A DNA stretch of 64,000 nucleotides from Apostichopus japonicus (taxonomy: Eukaryota > Echinodermata > Holothuroidea > Aspidochirotida > Stichopodidae). Made by a program: the position numbers and the translations under genes. Below the pieces are notes generated by a model. It saw nothing but the letters and a program-made list of their open reading frames with translations, was not told where the DNA came from and searched no databases. Every line of letters begins with the position of its first letter. The stretch's first letter is position 1. Where the stretch lies: positions 421,001 through 485,000 of the forward strand of contig NC_092573.1 of NCBI RefSeq assembly GCF_037975245.1, given 5' to 3'. Positions 41,731 through 52,193 of the stretch are shown piece by piece.

Positions 41731-44700
41731 TCACGCTGAGTTTTGGATCTGTTCCATAATTCTTTCCTTTACAAGTCTGTCCAAGTGTCTCCTTCTAAAC
41801 ATTGTCATGATGCCAAAAACTACCCCAATTATAATCATGAATAATTGAAATATCCAGAAAGCTTTTACTCCATTAGGACAACTGTAAACGAGGGAGAGAA
41901 ACAGAAAAATACAGTGTCACAAACAAAACTTTACTGTAAATTATTTCATTTTACCTGAAAGCAAAAACATAATATACTAAAACATGGCAGAATTTAATTT
42001 GAAAGATATACTGGTTAGAATTTTATTCAAACCTGTGATGCCATATTTTGTTACAATATGACAACTGTTTTATAATCTAAAAAATCCTACACTAACTAAT
42101 TCTAAAACTAAAGGTTGATAATCTTGATGAAAACTATTGCTTTGATTGAGGGCATTCACTCTATACTGCTAAGTTTAGAAAGCACATGAAAGTGAAGTGA
42201 GTGAAACTTCTATTAACATCAATTTTCTCTTCGTTTACAGAACAAGACATGGCGACACATAATAAATCTTTGTAATTCTTATTTATTTACACATATGAAC
42301 CTTAATCAAATCATTTTACAGCAGTTCTGATTATCGAATATCTAGAAGCTTACCTTTCAAGCATGTCTTCTTTGCGATTTTCACATTTTAATATACGACG
42401 ATAACCTGTTAAGGAACACTGTGATGAATGTATCTGAAAGAAGCAATGTATGAAACGGTACAATTACATTTCAAGAGCTGAATAATTACAGGAAAGAAAC
42501 ATGATTATCTGATGGAGAAATCCGTATGAAATTGGTTCACAGTCGCTAAATCTTTTGGAACGAGGGGAGGGCAGCAAACTTTTGAAGGGCAGTGGGACAT
42601 ATATAAACTTTAATATGTGGAAGAAAACCAATAACAAATATGGCACTTTGTAATTTTTTGTCCGAGCTTCTCAACAAAAGGCCACTTTAAAGTTTACAAA
42701 AGGGTACTCTTTTATGACAAAATATGGAAAATGGAGACTTCTCATTAACAACATGGAGGACTTCTAATTTATGAATAAGGACACTTTTGAGGTTTCCCAA
42801 AAATTGGTGGTCATTTTACTCCCTCCCCCCTCAAATTTGCTCACCTGTAATTCTAATTTATCGCATGGTTCACATGGATACACTTCTCGACACGGACCAA
42901 CATCACTTTTGTCCCCTTCTGCCTCAGGTTCTACATGACCTTCCTCATTGTTAGACTCCACACTAAAATGGGAATAGTTATGATAAAAGAAGAAGTATGT
43001 TAGATTGGCAAATTACTCTTTAATTCTCAAACCCTTGAAAATAACTTTAATTTTAGAAGACTTTAAAGGCATTGAAGACTCGCCCCAAACCGTGTGCGGC
43101 CATCTGAAACAGTTAACTTTCTGTTGCTTGCAAGTGACGTTTTGTTTGTGTCGCTACAAATGCAGACAGTAATGAAACGTGATACTTTAATTGTAATCTT
43201 TAGCTGGACCTGAGATGTCCATCGCTGTATCATTTATACACTGTGCTGTGGGTATTGACCGCAGCTGTATGTACACTAGCGTCTATTTACCGACGGTAGC
43301 AAGCTGTGTGTTTATTTTCTGGGATCGATGATGGTGTTTAGCACTTCTGTTACACCTCATTTGAAACTAGGTCAAATTACCGGCATTAGACGTTTCTTTT
43401 TGCCCGAGTATTCACACCCTTTAAGTTAATCATATTAGAAGTACATTACACATCCATTGTTATAATATGGACTACCGCCCTCAAGCACGGGGAGTTGGTC
43501 AGAACATAAAGACAGATCACAACCAATAAATCACAGTCAAATCAATCTTCGTCAATCCGTGCCATTATTACATGGTGTCAGAAGTGAAAATTCTTTGTGA
43601 CAATGCAAGGTCTCAAGCCACCCGGTGGGCTATCCGTAGAAGGAAATCTTTCGGAATCATGGAGAAAATGGAAACAAAAATTCCAACTATATATGACAGC
43701 TTCGGGTATGGACACACAAACGCCTGCGGTGCAGTATAGTACACTATTGCACGTTATTGGAGATGACGGGCTGGATGTGTATAACTCGTTCCAGTTTAGA
43801 GAAACTGAGAAAAGCGATGATTTGAAAACAATCTTGCAAAAGTTTGAGGAACATTTCACACCGAAAAGGAATGTGACCTATGAAAGGCACATGTTTAACT
43901 CTAGATTTCAGTTAACGGGTGAGTCATTTGAACAGTTTTTAACAGATCTTAGAAACAAAGCAAAGACGTGCGAGTTCGGTTCATTGTATGACGACATGAT
44001 TCGCGACAGAATTGTAGTTGGTATTATTGACATTTCAGTACGTGAAAGGTTACTTCGCAACAGTGATTTAACCCTGCAAACTGCAATTAACATTTGTAAG
44101 GCTTCCGAGGTAAGCAAAGTACAAATGACTTCGCTGTACAGCAAGGATTCAAATGTAGGACTAACAGTAGATGCACTAAGGTCTAAGCCATTTGTAAACA
44201 AGCCTAGTTTGATGAGACCAAGACCCCAAAACCAGAATTACAATGAATGTGGAAAGTGTGGCTATGAACACCACACAAATAAGTGTCCAGCTGAAGGACA
44301 AATTTGCCACAAATGTAGCAAGCCATATCACTTTGCTCGTAAGTGTCGTACCAGAGAAAACAAAACAAACAGGACAGGAAGTCAATTCAATAAGAAGTCA
44401 CAAGATCAGGTAAATACCGTTGAAGAAAACAACGCCTCATCAGAGTCAGAAGTAGACTATATATTTGTTGATACAGTTACTACAAGAGATAACGAAACAG
44501 AATGGCATGTGATGCTCGACATTGAAGGCGAAATTATTGAATTCAAGATAGATACAGGTGCTCGATGTAACATTTTTCCAGTAACGGCACACAAAATGTT
44601 ATTGGAAACCAAACAAAAGTCAAAAGTCAAATTAGTTTCATACTTCGGAAAACGTGTAAAACCATTGGGAAAGTCAACATTATTGTGTGAACACAAGGAC

Positions 44701-47700
44701 AAATTCTACGACGTTGAATTTCAAGTTGTGAGAGAAAACGTAAGACCACTTCTGGGACTACAGACAAGTATACGCCTGGGACTGATCAAAAGAGTTGATG
44801 CGGTCAATACAAGCTTTAATATTCAAGAAGAATATGCAGATGTCTTCAAAGGTCTGGGTTGCCTGCCTGGTAAGCACCACATACAGATTAAGGTGGATTC
44901 AAAGCCAGTAGTACATGCACCACGACGAGTACCGATAGCAATCCGAGAGAGAGTTCGAGATGAACTGAGTCAAATGGAGAAATTAGGAGTAATCGTCAAA
45001 GAAGAAAGACCTAGCGAATGGGTGAACAGCATGGTTACGGTTGTGAAACCAGGATGTGATCGTATCAGAATTTGTTTAGATCCAAAAGACCTGAACGACG
45101 TAATTGAACGGGAATACTACCCCATGAAAACCATAGATGAAGTAATTTCACAGCTCCCGAATGCCAAAGTGTTTTCAACACTGGATGCAAATTGTGGTTT
45201 TTGGCAGCTTGCACTTGATGATGAAAGTTCGCGTCTTTGCACTTTTAACAGTCCATTTGGCCGCTACAGATATACAAGACTCCCATTTGGCATCAAATCC
45301 GCTCCAGAGATATTTCAACGTGTTATGTCGCAGATGTTTGAGGGACTAGATGGCGTTGAAGTTATTATGGACGACATACTAGTGTGGGGGGTAAACCGTG
45401 AGCAACACGATCTACGCTTAAAGACAGTTCTTGATAGAGTGAGAGAGAGAAATTTGAAACTCAATCAGGCCAAGTGTAAATTCAATGTTAAGGAAGTAAC
45501 ATACATTGGTCACAAGTTAACAGAAAATGGTTTAAAACCAGATCCTATCAAAGTAGATGCAGTTGTAAACATGGAAAAACCTACAAACAAAACAGAATTG
45601 AAACAATTCTTGGGTATGATAAATTACTTAGCAAAGTTTGTCAAAAATTTGTCTGAATGTACAGCCCCGTTGAGAAAATTGTTGGAAAAAGAAATTCAGT
45701 GGCATTGGTCACATGATCAGGATAAGTCCTTTAATGAGTTGAAAAGACTGGTGACTGAAGCTCCAGTCTTGCACTATTATGATGTTAACAAGCCAGTGAT
45801 TATTAGTGTCGATAGCTCCAGTAGAGGTGTTGGTGCAGTACTTCTTCAGGATAACCATCCAATAGCGTTTGCTTCAAAAGCATTTACTGAGTCACAGCAG
45901 CGTTATGCTCAAATTGAGAAAGAACTGGCAGCAATTGTTTTTGGCTGCCAAAAGTTTCATCAATATGTATTTGGGCGCGAATTTGATGTTGAGACAGACC
46001 ACAAACCACTGGAGCCAATCCTGAAGAAACCACTAGCACAAGCACCCCCTCGACTACAGCGTATGCTGTTAAAACTGCAAAAGTATGCAATGAATGTGAA
46101 ATACAAAAAAGGTTCAGAGCTGTTTGCAGCAGATGCACTGAGCAGAAATTTTCAAGATCACACTGAAAATGATATCGATGATTCAATTGAAATTTCAGTA
46201 TGTATGGTAGATATGTTGCCTATGAGTGATGAGCGTGTGAAAGAGTTTCAAGATAAAACTAAGGCTGATCCATTAATGCAAATGTTGAAAAATGTCATCT
46301 TACAAGGATGGCCTGAATGTAGAGATAACCTAGATAGGGAGTTGTTGCCTTATTGGAATTTTAGAAGTGAGCTTTTGTTGAAGATGATTTAATTTTTAAG
46401 TCACATAAGCTTGTCGTACCGAGATGTCTAAGGAAGTTCATGGTCAACAAGGCTCATGAAGGCCACCAAGGCATAGAGAAATCAAAAAGACTTGCAAGAG
46501 ATTTAATGTTTTGGCCAGGAATGGCTGGTCATATTACAGATGCTGTGAAAACATGTGAAACCTGTAATATGTTCAACAATCAAAACTGTAAAGAGCCCAT
46601 GATAAACCATAAACTACCTTCAAGACCTTGGGAAAGGGTAGGCACTGACTTGTTTACAGTTGATTCAGAAAACTATCTGATAATAGTGGATTATTATTCG
46701 AATTACTTTGAAGTGAACAAATTATCTAGTCTTAAAAGCAATGCCATTATCAGTTTGTGCAAGCAGCAATTTAGTAGGCATGGCATTCCCTCAGTCGTAA
46801 TTTCAGACAATGGTCATCAATATTCTTCGTCGGAGTTTAAGAAGTTTAGCAAAGAGTATAACTTCAAGCATGTCACATCGTCTCCTCATTACCCACAGTC
46901 TAATGGGAAAGCTGAAAAGGCTGTGCAAATAGCAAAGAATATCCTAAAGAAATCCAAAGTTTCGGGGCAAGATGCTTTCCTGGCACTTCTCAATTATAGA
47001 AATACACCCCTAGAGCATGGTGATTCACCTGTTCAGTTGTAAATGGGAAGGCGAACACGCACCGCACTACCTACAACTTCAAAATTGCTTAGGCCCAGGT
47101 TACCAAAGAATGTAAAATCAAAGCTTCAAAAGAAATGTGAAAAGCAAAAGTATTTCTATAACAGACAAGCACGACCCTTGAAACAAATTAATGTTGGAGA
47201 CACAGTTAGATTTAAGAATGATCAGTTTTGGCAAAAGGCAGTGGTTGTAGCAAAGTCTCCACAGCCTCGTTCATATGTTACTCAGTCTGGACAGCAAACG
47301 TTCCGTCATAACAGGAAACACCTAATACAAACACCTGAACCGCCACCATCACCTAGACAAGAAAATACACAAGACACCACACCAACACAACATACAGAAC
47401 AAGAAGAAACAAACACACAGACAAACAACACACAGACAACGGATACAAACACATCTCAAGTTCAGATGTCAGCCAGAGGAAGACACATTAAAACAAGAAG
47501 GGAACAAGATTTTTTGTATTACTAAGTTTTTTCTTTTATTTGCATTATGTTTCTCTGTTAAAGATAATCATTAAAAGGTAAATTGCATTTTTAATTTGGA
47601 AAGGGAGATGTTATAATATGGAGTACCGCCCTCAAGCACGGGGAGTTGGTCAGAACATAAAGACAGATCGCAACCAATAAATCACAGTCAAATCAATCTG

Positions 47701-48295
47701 CGTCAATCTGTGCCATTATTACATCCATAACGAAATGCCAAGGACATGCATAGAATTCATATCACATGAATGTATTCTTTGCTAAGCCAATGTGCGAGCC
47801 AGTGAACTTAACTGTACTGTATTGGTACATAACAAAGAGTTAATGTTAGTTTCTGCCAACAGACCAAGGCAGACATACAGTATATATCCTATAGTACTGT
47901 TGAAGTGGCCTTTGATTTGATGAGAATAGTTAAAAAATTCTGTAATATATCAAAACAATGACTCTATATAGAAAAGGGGTATCTCTAATTACTCTAAAGA
48001 TGTTGTATATCTTACCATGAAAGCTCTTGTGTTGTTGCTGAAATAAGGCGAATAGCTTCTTTTTGTTTGTAGTAGTCCTAGGTAGCCTGTGGTAGTCCTA
48101 GGCCTAACTACAGTATATTAGGTGTAAAGTAACTTAGTGTACACTGTATCCATAAAGACTACAGTAAGCCTAAGTCACTCTGAACGCTTAACGTTAACTT
48201 AAGTCCAGCACTCATTCTTACCAATATCCTGCATTAATGAGCAACCCGATCAAGAAAAGGATTCCTGCCGTATACTTGTACCATATGGTGGCCAT
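41731..48295 (-). CDS. JTB: JTB, jumping translocation breakpoint family membrane protein
   Basis: Four exons encode 140 residues: 48222-48295, 42845-42962, 42354-42433 and 41731-41881, with GT-AG introns in consistent phase. JTB proteins are small type I membrane proteins; human JTB has been linked to cytokinesis, mitochondria and apoptosis. Residues 1-24 form a hydrophobic signal peptide (KYTAGILFLIGLLINAGYW). An acidic segment follows, then a cysteine-rich ectodomain with PCREVYPCEPCD, SQCSLTGYRRILKC and SCPNG. A single transmembrane helix (AFWIFQLFMIIIGVVFGIM) and a short basic tail, RRRHLDRLVKERIMEQIQ, complete it and closely parallel the human tail. Human JTB has 146 residues. Intron 1 is 5.3 kb and contains an entire opposite-strand LTR retrotransposon plus a MITE. 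It diverges from RGP1. Confidence 0.93.
43067..43420 (+). mobile_element. TTAA-flanked MITE, copy A, in JTB intron 1
   Basis: The ends form an imperfect inverted repeat, AGGCATTGAAGACTCG against AGGGTGTGAATACTCG. TTAA borders both sides at 43063-43066 and 43421-43424. The full 354 bp is homologous, in reverse orientation, to 10206-10572. It has no coding capacity. It ends 33 bp before the LTR retrotransposon insertion site's duplicated bases. Confidence 0.88.
43458..43572 (+). repeat. 5' LTR, 115 bp
   Basis: Starts TGTTATAATATGG and ends CCATTATTACA. It matches the 3' LTR at 111 of 115 positions. Confidence 0.97.
43573..43586 (+). promoter_or_regulatory. primer binding site, tRNA-Leu type
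   Basis: TGGTGTCAGAAGTG begins immediately after the 5' LTR. It is complementary to the CACTTCTGACACCA 3' end of animal tRNA-Leu, the usual start for minus-strand DNA synthesis. Confidence 0.88.
43603..46392 (+). CDS. Gag-Pol polyprotein (gag, protease, RT, RNase H)
   Basis: The first ATG in frame is at 43603; the frame encodes 929 residues. The N-terminal 200 residues are capsid-like. Two zinc knuckles follow at about residues 216-248 (CGKCGYEHHTNKC and CHKCSKPYHFARKC), typical of nucleocapsid. The aspartic protease active site is IDTGA, with D at residue 317. Reverse transcriptase shows LDPKDLN, FSTLDANCGFWQ, LPFGIKSAP and the catalytic IMDD near residues 588-591. RNase H starts near residue 735 with SVDSSSRGVGAVLLQ and has YAQIEKELAAIVFG and ETDHKPL. 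The frame ends early at 46392 just after RNase H, at a T-run (46373-46376) where loss of about one base would account for integrase lying in another frame. Protein function in this copy is therefore probably lost. Confidence 0.96.
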   Translation: MQGLKPPGGLSVEGNLSESWRKWKQKFQLYMTASGMDTQTPAVQYSTLLHVIGDDGLDVYNSFQFRETEKSDDLKTILQKFEEHFTPKRNVTYERHMFNSRFQLTGESFEQFLTDLRNKAKTCEFGSLYDDMIRDRIVVGIIDISVRERLLRNSDLTLQTAINICKASEVSKVQMTSLYSKDSNVGLTVDALRSKPFVNKPSLMRPRPQNQNYNECGKCGYEHHTNKCPAEGQICHKCSKPYHFARKCRTRENKTNRTGSQFNKKSQDQVNTVEENNASSESEVDYIFVDTVTTRDNETEWHVMLDIEGEIIEFKIDTGARCNIFPVTAHKMLLETKQKSKVKLVSYFGKRVKPLGKSTLLCEHKDKFYDVEFQVVRENVRPLLGLQTSIRLGLIKRVDAVNTSFNIQEEYADVFKGLGCLPGKHHIQIKVDSKPVVHAPRRVPIAIRERVRDELSQMEKLGVIVKEERPSEWVNSMVTVVKPGCDRIRICLDPKDLNDVIEREYYPMKTIDEVISQLPNAKVFSTLDANCGFWQLALDDESSRLCTFNSPFGRYRYTRLPFGIKSAPEIFQRVMSQMFEGLDGVEVIMDDILVWGVNREQHDLRLKTVLDRVRERNLKLNQAKCKFNVKEVTYIGHKLTENGLKPDPIKVDAVVNMEKPTNKTELKQFLGMINYLAKFVKNLSECTAPLRKLLEKEIQWHWSHDQDKSFNELKRLVTEAPVLHYYDVNKPVIISVDSSSRGVGAVLLQDNHPIAFASKAFTESQQRYAQIEKELAAIVFGCQKFHQYVFGREFDVETDHKPLEPILKKPLAQAPPRLQRMLLKLQKYAMNVKYKKGSELFAADALSRNFQDHTENDIDDSIEISVCMVDMLPMSDERVKEFQDKTKADPLMQMLKNVILQGWPECRDNLDRELLPYWNFRSELLLKMI
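46380..47042 (+). CDS. integrase zinc-binding and catalytic core (frameshifted from pol)
   Basis: This frame is open before the first ATG at 46440, so it is a continuation of pol rather than a separate gene. The HHCC zinc module is visible as HEGHQG followed by CETCNMF. The catalytic D, D and E of the DDE core lie in VGTDLF, ISDNGHQYSS and SNGKAEKA. Integrase inserts the element's DNA copy into host chromosomes. The frame ends at a TAA (47040-47042) inside the conserved SPVQL/MGRRTRT region, where related elements read through, so a point nonsense change is likely. Confidence 0.93.
   Translation, partial: EDDLIFKSHKLVVPRCLRKFMVNKAHEGHQGIEKSKRLARDLMFWPGMAGHITDAVKTCETCNMFNNQNCKEPMINHKLPSRPWERVGTDLFTVDSENYLIIVDYYSNYFEVNKLSSLKSNAIISLCKQQFSRHGIPSVVISDNGHQYSSSEFKKFSKEYNFKHVTSSPHYPQSNGKAEKAVQIAKNILKKSKVSGQDAFLALLNYRNTPLEHGDSPVQL
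47043..47525 (+). CDS. integrase C-terminal domain fragment
   Basis: It is in the same frame as the preceding integrase segment, directly after its stop codon. It starts MGRRTRTALP, a motif common after the catalytic core, then shows a basic region, a VGDTVRFKND segment and WQKAVVVAKSPQPRSYVT resembling the small barrel C-terminal domain. A Thr/Gln/Asn-rich tail ends at 47525. The ATG at 47043 is a normal internal Met of pol, so independent translation is unlikely. Confidence 0.88.
   Translation: MGRRTRTALPTTSKLLRPRLPKNVKSKLQKKCEKQKYFYNRQARPLKQINVGDTVRFKNDQFWQKAVVVAKSPQPRSYVTQSGQQTFRHNRKHLIQTPEPPPSPRQENTQDTTPTQHTEQEETNTQTNNTQTTDTNTSQVQMSARGRHIKTRREQDFLYY
47598..47608 (+). promoter_or_regulatory. 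polypurine tract
   Basis: GGAAAGGGAGA abuts the start of the 3' LTR at 47609, the expected position for the plus-strand DNA primer. Confidence 0.88.
47609..47723 (+). repeat. 3' LTR, 115 bp
   Basis: Same length and ends as the 5' LTR with four substitutions. It is followed directly by the TCCAT duplication. Confidence 0.97.
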
Positions 48296-49583
48296 TGTTT
48301 GCTTATATGTACAAAATATACTTTTGATTATTATGAAAATTCTATTCGTGATATACGTAGTCTGCTCTCTCGCAGTCACAGGGTTCTCGAATGTTTACAA
48401 ATACAATTAACGAGGATAACTGTGCCATAAACGAGTTATGCATCACGTCTTCGCCTTGATTGGTTTTCTTATTTTTTACTATTTATGTTCAGTTTTATGC
48501 CAATCTTTTAATGTGAGCTGAAAATATATTCATTTAATGTCAGCAAAATATTCAAAAAAGGTCAATTTATGTGATAAATCTAAACTTGTGAAATATTCTT
48601 TATTATTGTGGTTCCTTATTTAGGCGCTCTTGGTGTAACAACGAGGCTAAACACAAACCACTGATCAAGGTATAATTACGCAACATTGCTGGAAGTGACG
48701 TGTTTCTTACAACGTTAACACCGTTCATAGGCTATGATGTGCAAATCGCACTGATTGTTTGTACCTGTATGACGACAGACGACAGACCTTAGTCTAACGT
48801 CAGGCCAGATTCAGAAAACCCTTTCATGAAAGACGCTTTGTAGAAGAGAATGGATCAGTAGATGTTCTCAGAGTCATTCCATCTGATACTGTAGTATAGA
48901 AGTAGGCCATACTAGCATAACTGTTTTTCCCACAATGATCTTATTATTACTACTAGGATAGGCCTTGGTCTAGTGTAGGGCTACGAGTATGATTACAGCG
49001 TATCTTGGATAGCCTAAGCCTAGTATTATTAAATTAAAGTAAGGCTTCACACAGTCGTGGCACATCAATACACAACCAAAGAAGACCCAACGTATGCTAC
49101 ACAGTATCTCGACATAAAAGAAAGCTCTGCAAGAGCCTGGAAACTATAATACGCCCATCAACAATGTTTGGTGACCAGATTTCCAAAAATGGTATTGGCT
49201 ATCAGTTTGTCTTGGTAATCTGAGTCAGTGATAGAGTGAACATGTATTATGTTATGTGATGAGCAAAGCCTTCATTTGACAGCTTGATAGAACTGGAAAT
49301 GATTATTTTGGTTAATCTTGTCTAAAACACATTGATACAAATTTCAAAGAATTCATTAAAACACAATAAGGAAATTAAGTTAATCACTGTTTGTAATCTC
49401 TCATCTCCAAAACACATAGCTGATAACACCCAATGGACCCCAGTGCTCAGAGTTTGGCATTTTGGAGTAAGATAGGTAAATTTAAGTTGAGATTTAAGTT
49501 GGGTTAGCCTTATGTAGGTTAGATGGTAAAACCAAACATATAGATAACCTAGAAATCCAAACTTGAATACTTGTTTCTGTTAA
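48296..49583. other. upstream region of JTB
   Basis: AT-rich DNA upstream of the JTB start. It probably holds the JTB promoter, and possibly a first non-coding exon of the divergent RGP1 gene, but no specific element can be identified. Confidence 0.45.
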
Positions 49584-51979
49584 GGGAAGCCTCGCAAATC
49601 TAACCGCCGGTTCCGGGCCGGCCGGAATCACGCAATCCTTGCTCATTATGCATGTGCATATTGGTCCCATGGTTGAATGCACACACGCTGGTTGCCAGCC
49701 GGAGTAATGAGCACAGCGTCCTGACAACACAAGGCTGGTTATTCTTCACAAACAATGAGCAAACTTGGCCAAGTGACCGGATTAACTTTTGCAGTTTTGA
49801 CAGTCAATAGAGCGGTAGTTTATGTTGCAAAGTGACTTATACACTAAAATCCGCCACTACCAAATGTCCGAGATTCAGTACTTTATATAATTCTTGCAAA
49901 TCTTCCACGTTATCAAACCTCACAAATAAAATTTCTTGGGTCTCTTATGAACAATTGTGAAACTCCGCTACTGGAAAGTTCGATAAAAGCAGCCTTTACC
50001 TGGGCCTATACATTATGAGCCTTGTTCAACGAGTGGTACGTAATTATGAATTAAAAACTGAATCAGCCATTGCATTAAATATATGCCCCCAAGAGCTTCA
50101 GAAAACCCATATTGACAAACCAGAATTTAAACAAAACAATAGTTAAGCTATGCCACATATGTATGTTAAAGAGAGAACATCGACCGTAACGTTGATCTCT
50201 GAAGCTAACTACGACACAAATTCAACGAATAAACAGATGGTTTTGATTTTCCCATTGACTTAGTGTGTTAGGCTGCCATGTGGTTAGAGATATAAGTTAC
50301 TATTCAGTGAAAATTTTACTATACAACTGCAGTGTTTACCCCTACTTAAATATCATGGTAGGCATACTGCCAAACAACCCCCCTGTTTAACACCTGTTTG
50401 TTAACATTTTTGGCACGTTTCCAAAAAACTGTTCATGGAGTAAACTATTTTGGCTCCACTCTAGAATTAATTAGGTAAGTCAGTAAAGGATCGGTAAAGT
50501 TGTGCGAAATATTATCTTAGACGTTCAAGAAAAGTATATATCCCCGTAACATTAAGGTAAGTAAAACACACCTCAAGCCAACCGACTCCTCCGTATGAAC
50601 AAAACATTCTATTCCCCATGATACACGAGTCTATACCATACAGACATAGCACGATATCAAGGCCCCAATAGCTACAGTATGGCTATCTTTATGAAAGTAA
50701 ACCTTTTAATCCCATGTTTTAGGCCACTTGGCATGATTAACTGAATGCTTAATATTGTTTCCATGTCCTTGTAGAAAACGTCAACTTCGCAAAATACAAT
50801 TAGTTGTGTTTTTGTTGTTACGTGAGATCCGTAACCGGCGAAGTGGTTAGGCTATTTACTATACACTTAACTATGGTAGGATATTAATTTTTCCTTTTTT
50901 TTTGGGTGGAAATTCTAGAAAATACTTTCTTTTCCCCCCGCCATATGTGGTCATATGGTTTATTCATAAATGGGTGTACTTGAGCCTTGTCTACATGACA
51001 TTAATTGCATTTAGCACGATATGCCAGTTTCGCGTGAATTTTTCGAAAGTATTTTTCTCGATCTTTCGTAAAATTTGAAAGGTGTACCAACTTACTGTTC
51101 GTACGCAATTGCTAATTTCTCTACTGATTTTCAGAGTAGTAAAGGACGTTTTTTTTTACGAAGTTCAAAAGTCAGTAAATGAAGTTGATAAACTTTATTT
51201 CTTTCAACTTTCTTTAATGCTAGAATAACATTTACACTTAAAACGGAGAAAGGATAATCGCATTTTTTCCACATTTATTTCAAATTTCTTTCACAAGAAA
51301 TTATCGTCATTTGTTCAATCCTCATGTCTACGATCTAGCTGGCTAAAAAAAAGTACAGCTTCGCTGGAGTGCGAAAAATTCCCTACAGTCAACCGATTTT
51401 TTTTCACCTAGCTAGGTAGTTTAGGTCCTGTTCTATACAACTTAGTAGGATTATTCTAAAGTCATCCCGTATGTTAGGCTCTGGTTCACGCTTATGTGCA
51501 CGTGTACAAGAAGTGAGATTGTGATTTCAGTTTTTTAGATTTTTAAATCTTAAAAATTCAGGAAACTTAATGTCCTTGCAAAAAGGCAACAAAACTTTTT
51601 GTTCCTACTTGGCCGACTGGGAAAATAAGAAAGGTAGCATTTTAGATTCCTGCAGTGTAAATTCACATTTCCTTACTTATTTTTCACAGAAGTTTTGCTT
51701 CTGCAGTAGGATAAAATACGGCGTATAAACATACTATCTTTTTTGAAACGTTTGAATACCTTGAGACTTAGCTATGATGTTTTGTTGAACTCACTATTGT
51801 GTTCAAATCGGCTTAGTAAAAACTTGACCGCGGCTGTGAATGTAACTGTATAGCTTGGAGGGTGGTTTGGAGAGAGTGTGCACTCAAGTGTGACTCATTA
51901 TCTGCTTGTGACTGTGCTCATTATAGCCGCGGAAAAATCCACCGGCCCGGACATGGCGGTTAGATTTGCGAGGCTTCCC
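49584..51979. mobile_element. Harbinger-like non-autonomous DNA transposon, 2.4 kb
   Basis: Terminal inverted repeats of about 38 bp begin GGGAAGCCTCGCAAATCTAA at the left. The same sequence appears in reverse complement at the right end, followed on both sides by a TCCGGGCCGG block with three mismatches just before it. TAA flanks both ends at 49581-49583 and 51980-51982. A 3-bp TAA/TTA duplication is typical of PIF/Harbinger elements. The interior has no frame long enough for a transposase or the Myb-like partner, so this is a deletion derivative or a decayed copy. It occupies most of the JTB-RGP1 intergenic region and ends 214 bp before the RGP1 start codon. Confidence 0.85.
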
Positions 51980-52193
51980 TAATGCCATTTGGGCATTTCA
52001 TCACATTCAACTTTTAACAATTACCATTTTGGGAACTCTAATTGACACAGTAGAATAGCTATATGAATGTATGAACTATGAACAAATAACAGAATTATGA
52101 ACAATAATAGGAACTTCATGTATACTATTTACAGTCCTGAGGTTCCTATAACAGTAAAGTTAATTTTGTTTTTGATGAACAGGGAAAGAAACC

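Larger units (their letters stand above)
43458..47723 (+). mobile_element. complete Ty3/Gypsy LTR retrotransposon with disabled pol
   Basis: A 4266-bp element bounded by TG...CA long terminal repeats of 115 bp and a perfect 5-bp duplication, TCCAT, at 43453-43457 and 47724-47728. Order is LTR, primer site, gag with zinc knuckles, protease, reverse transcriptase, RNase H, integrase, polypurine tract, LTR. Integrase after RNase H defines Ty3/Gypsy. No envelope gene is present. The short LTRs and single gag-pol frame recall the Mag-like lineage, but that placement is inference. The two LTRs differ at 4 of 115 positions, suggesting a fairly recent insertion. One frameshift near 46373 and one stop at 47040 interrupt pol. 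It lies antisense within JTB intron 1. Confidence 0.97.

Noticed and set aside
47043-47525. Separate third gene of the retrotransposon, such as an envelope
   Set aside because: It is in frame with integrase and has integrase C-terminal features, with no signal peptide or membrane segment.
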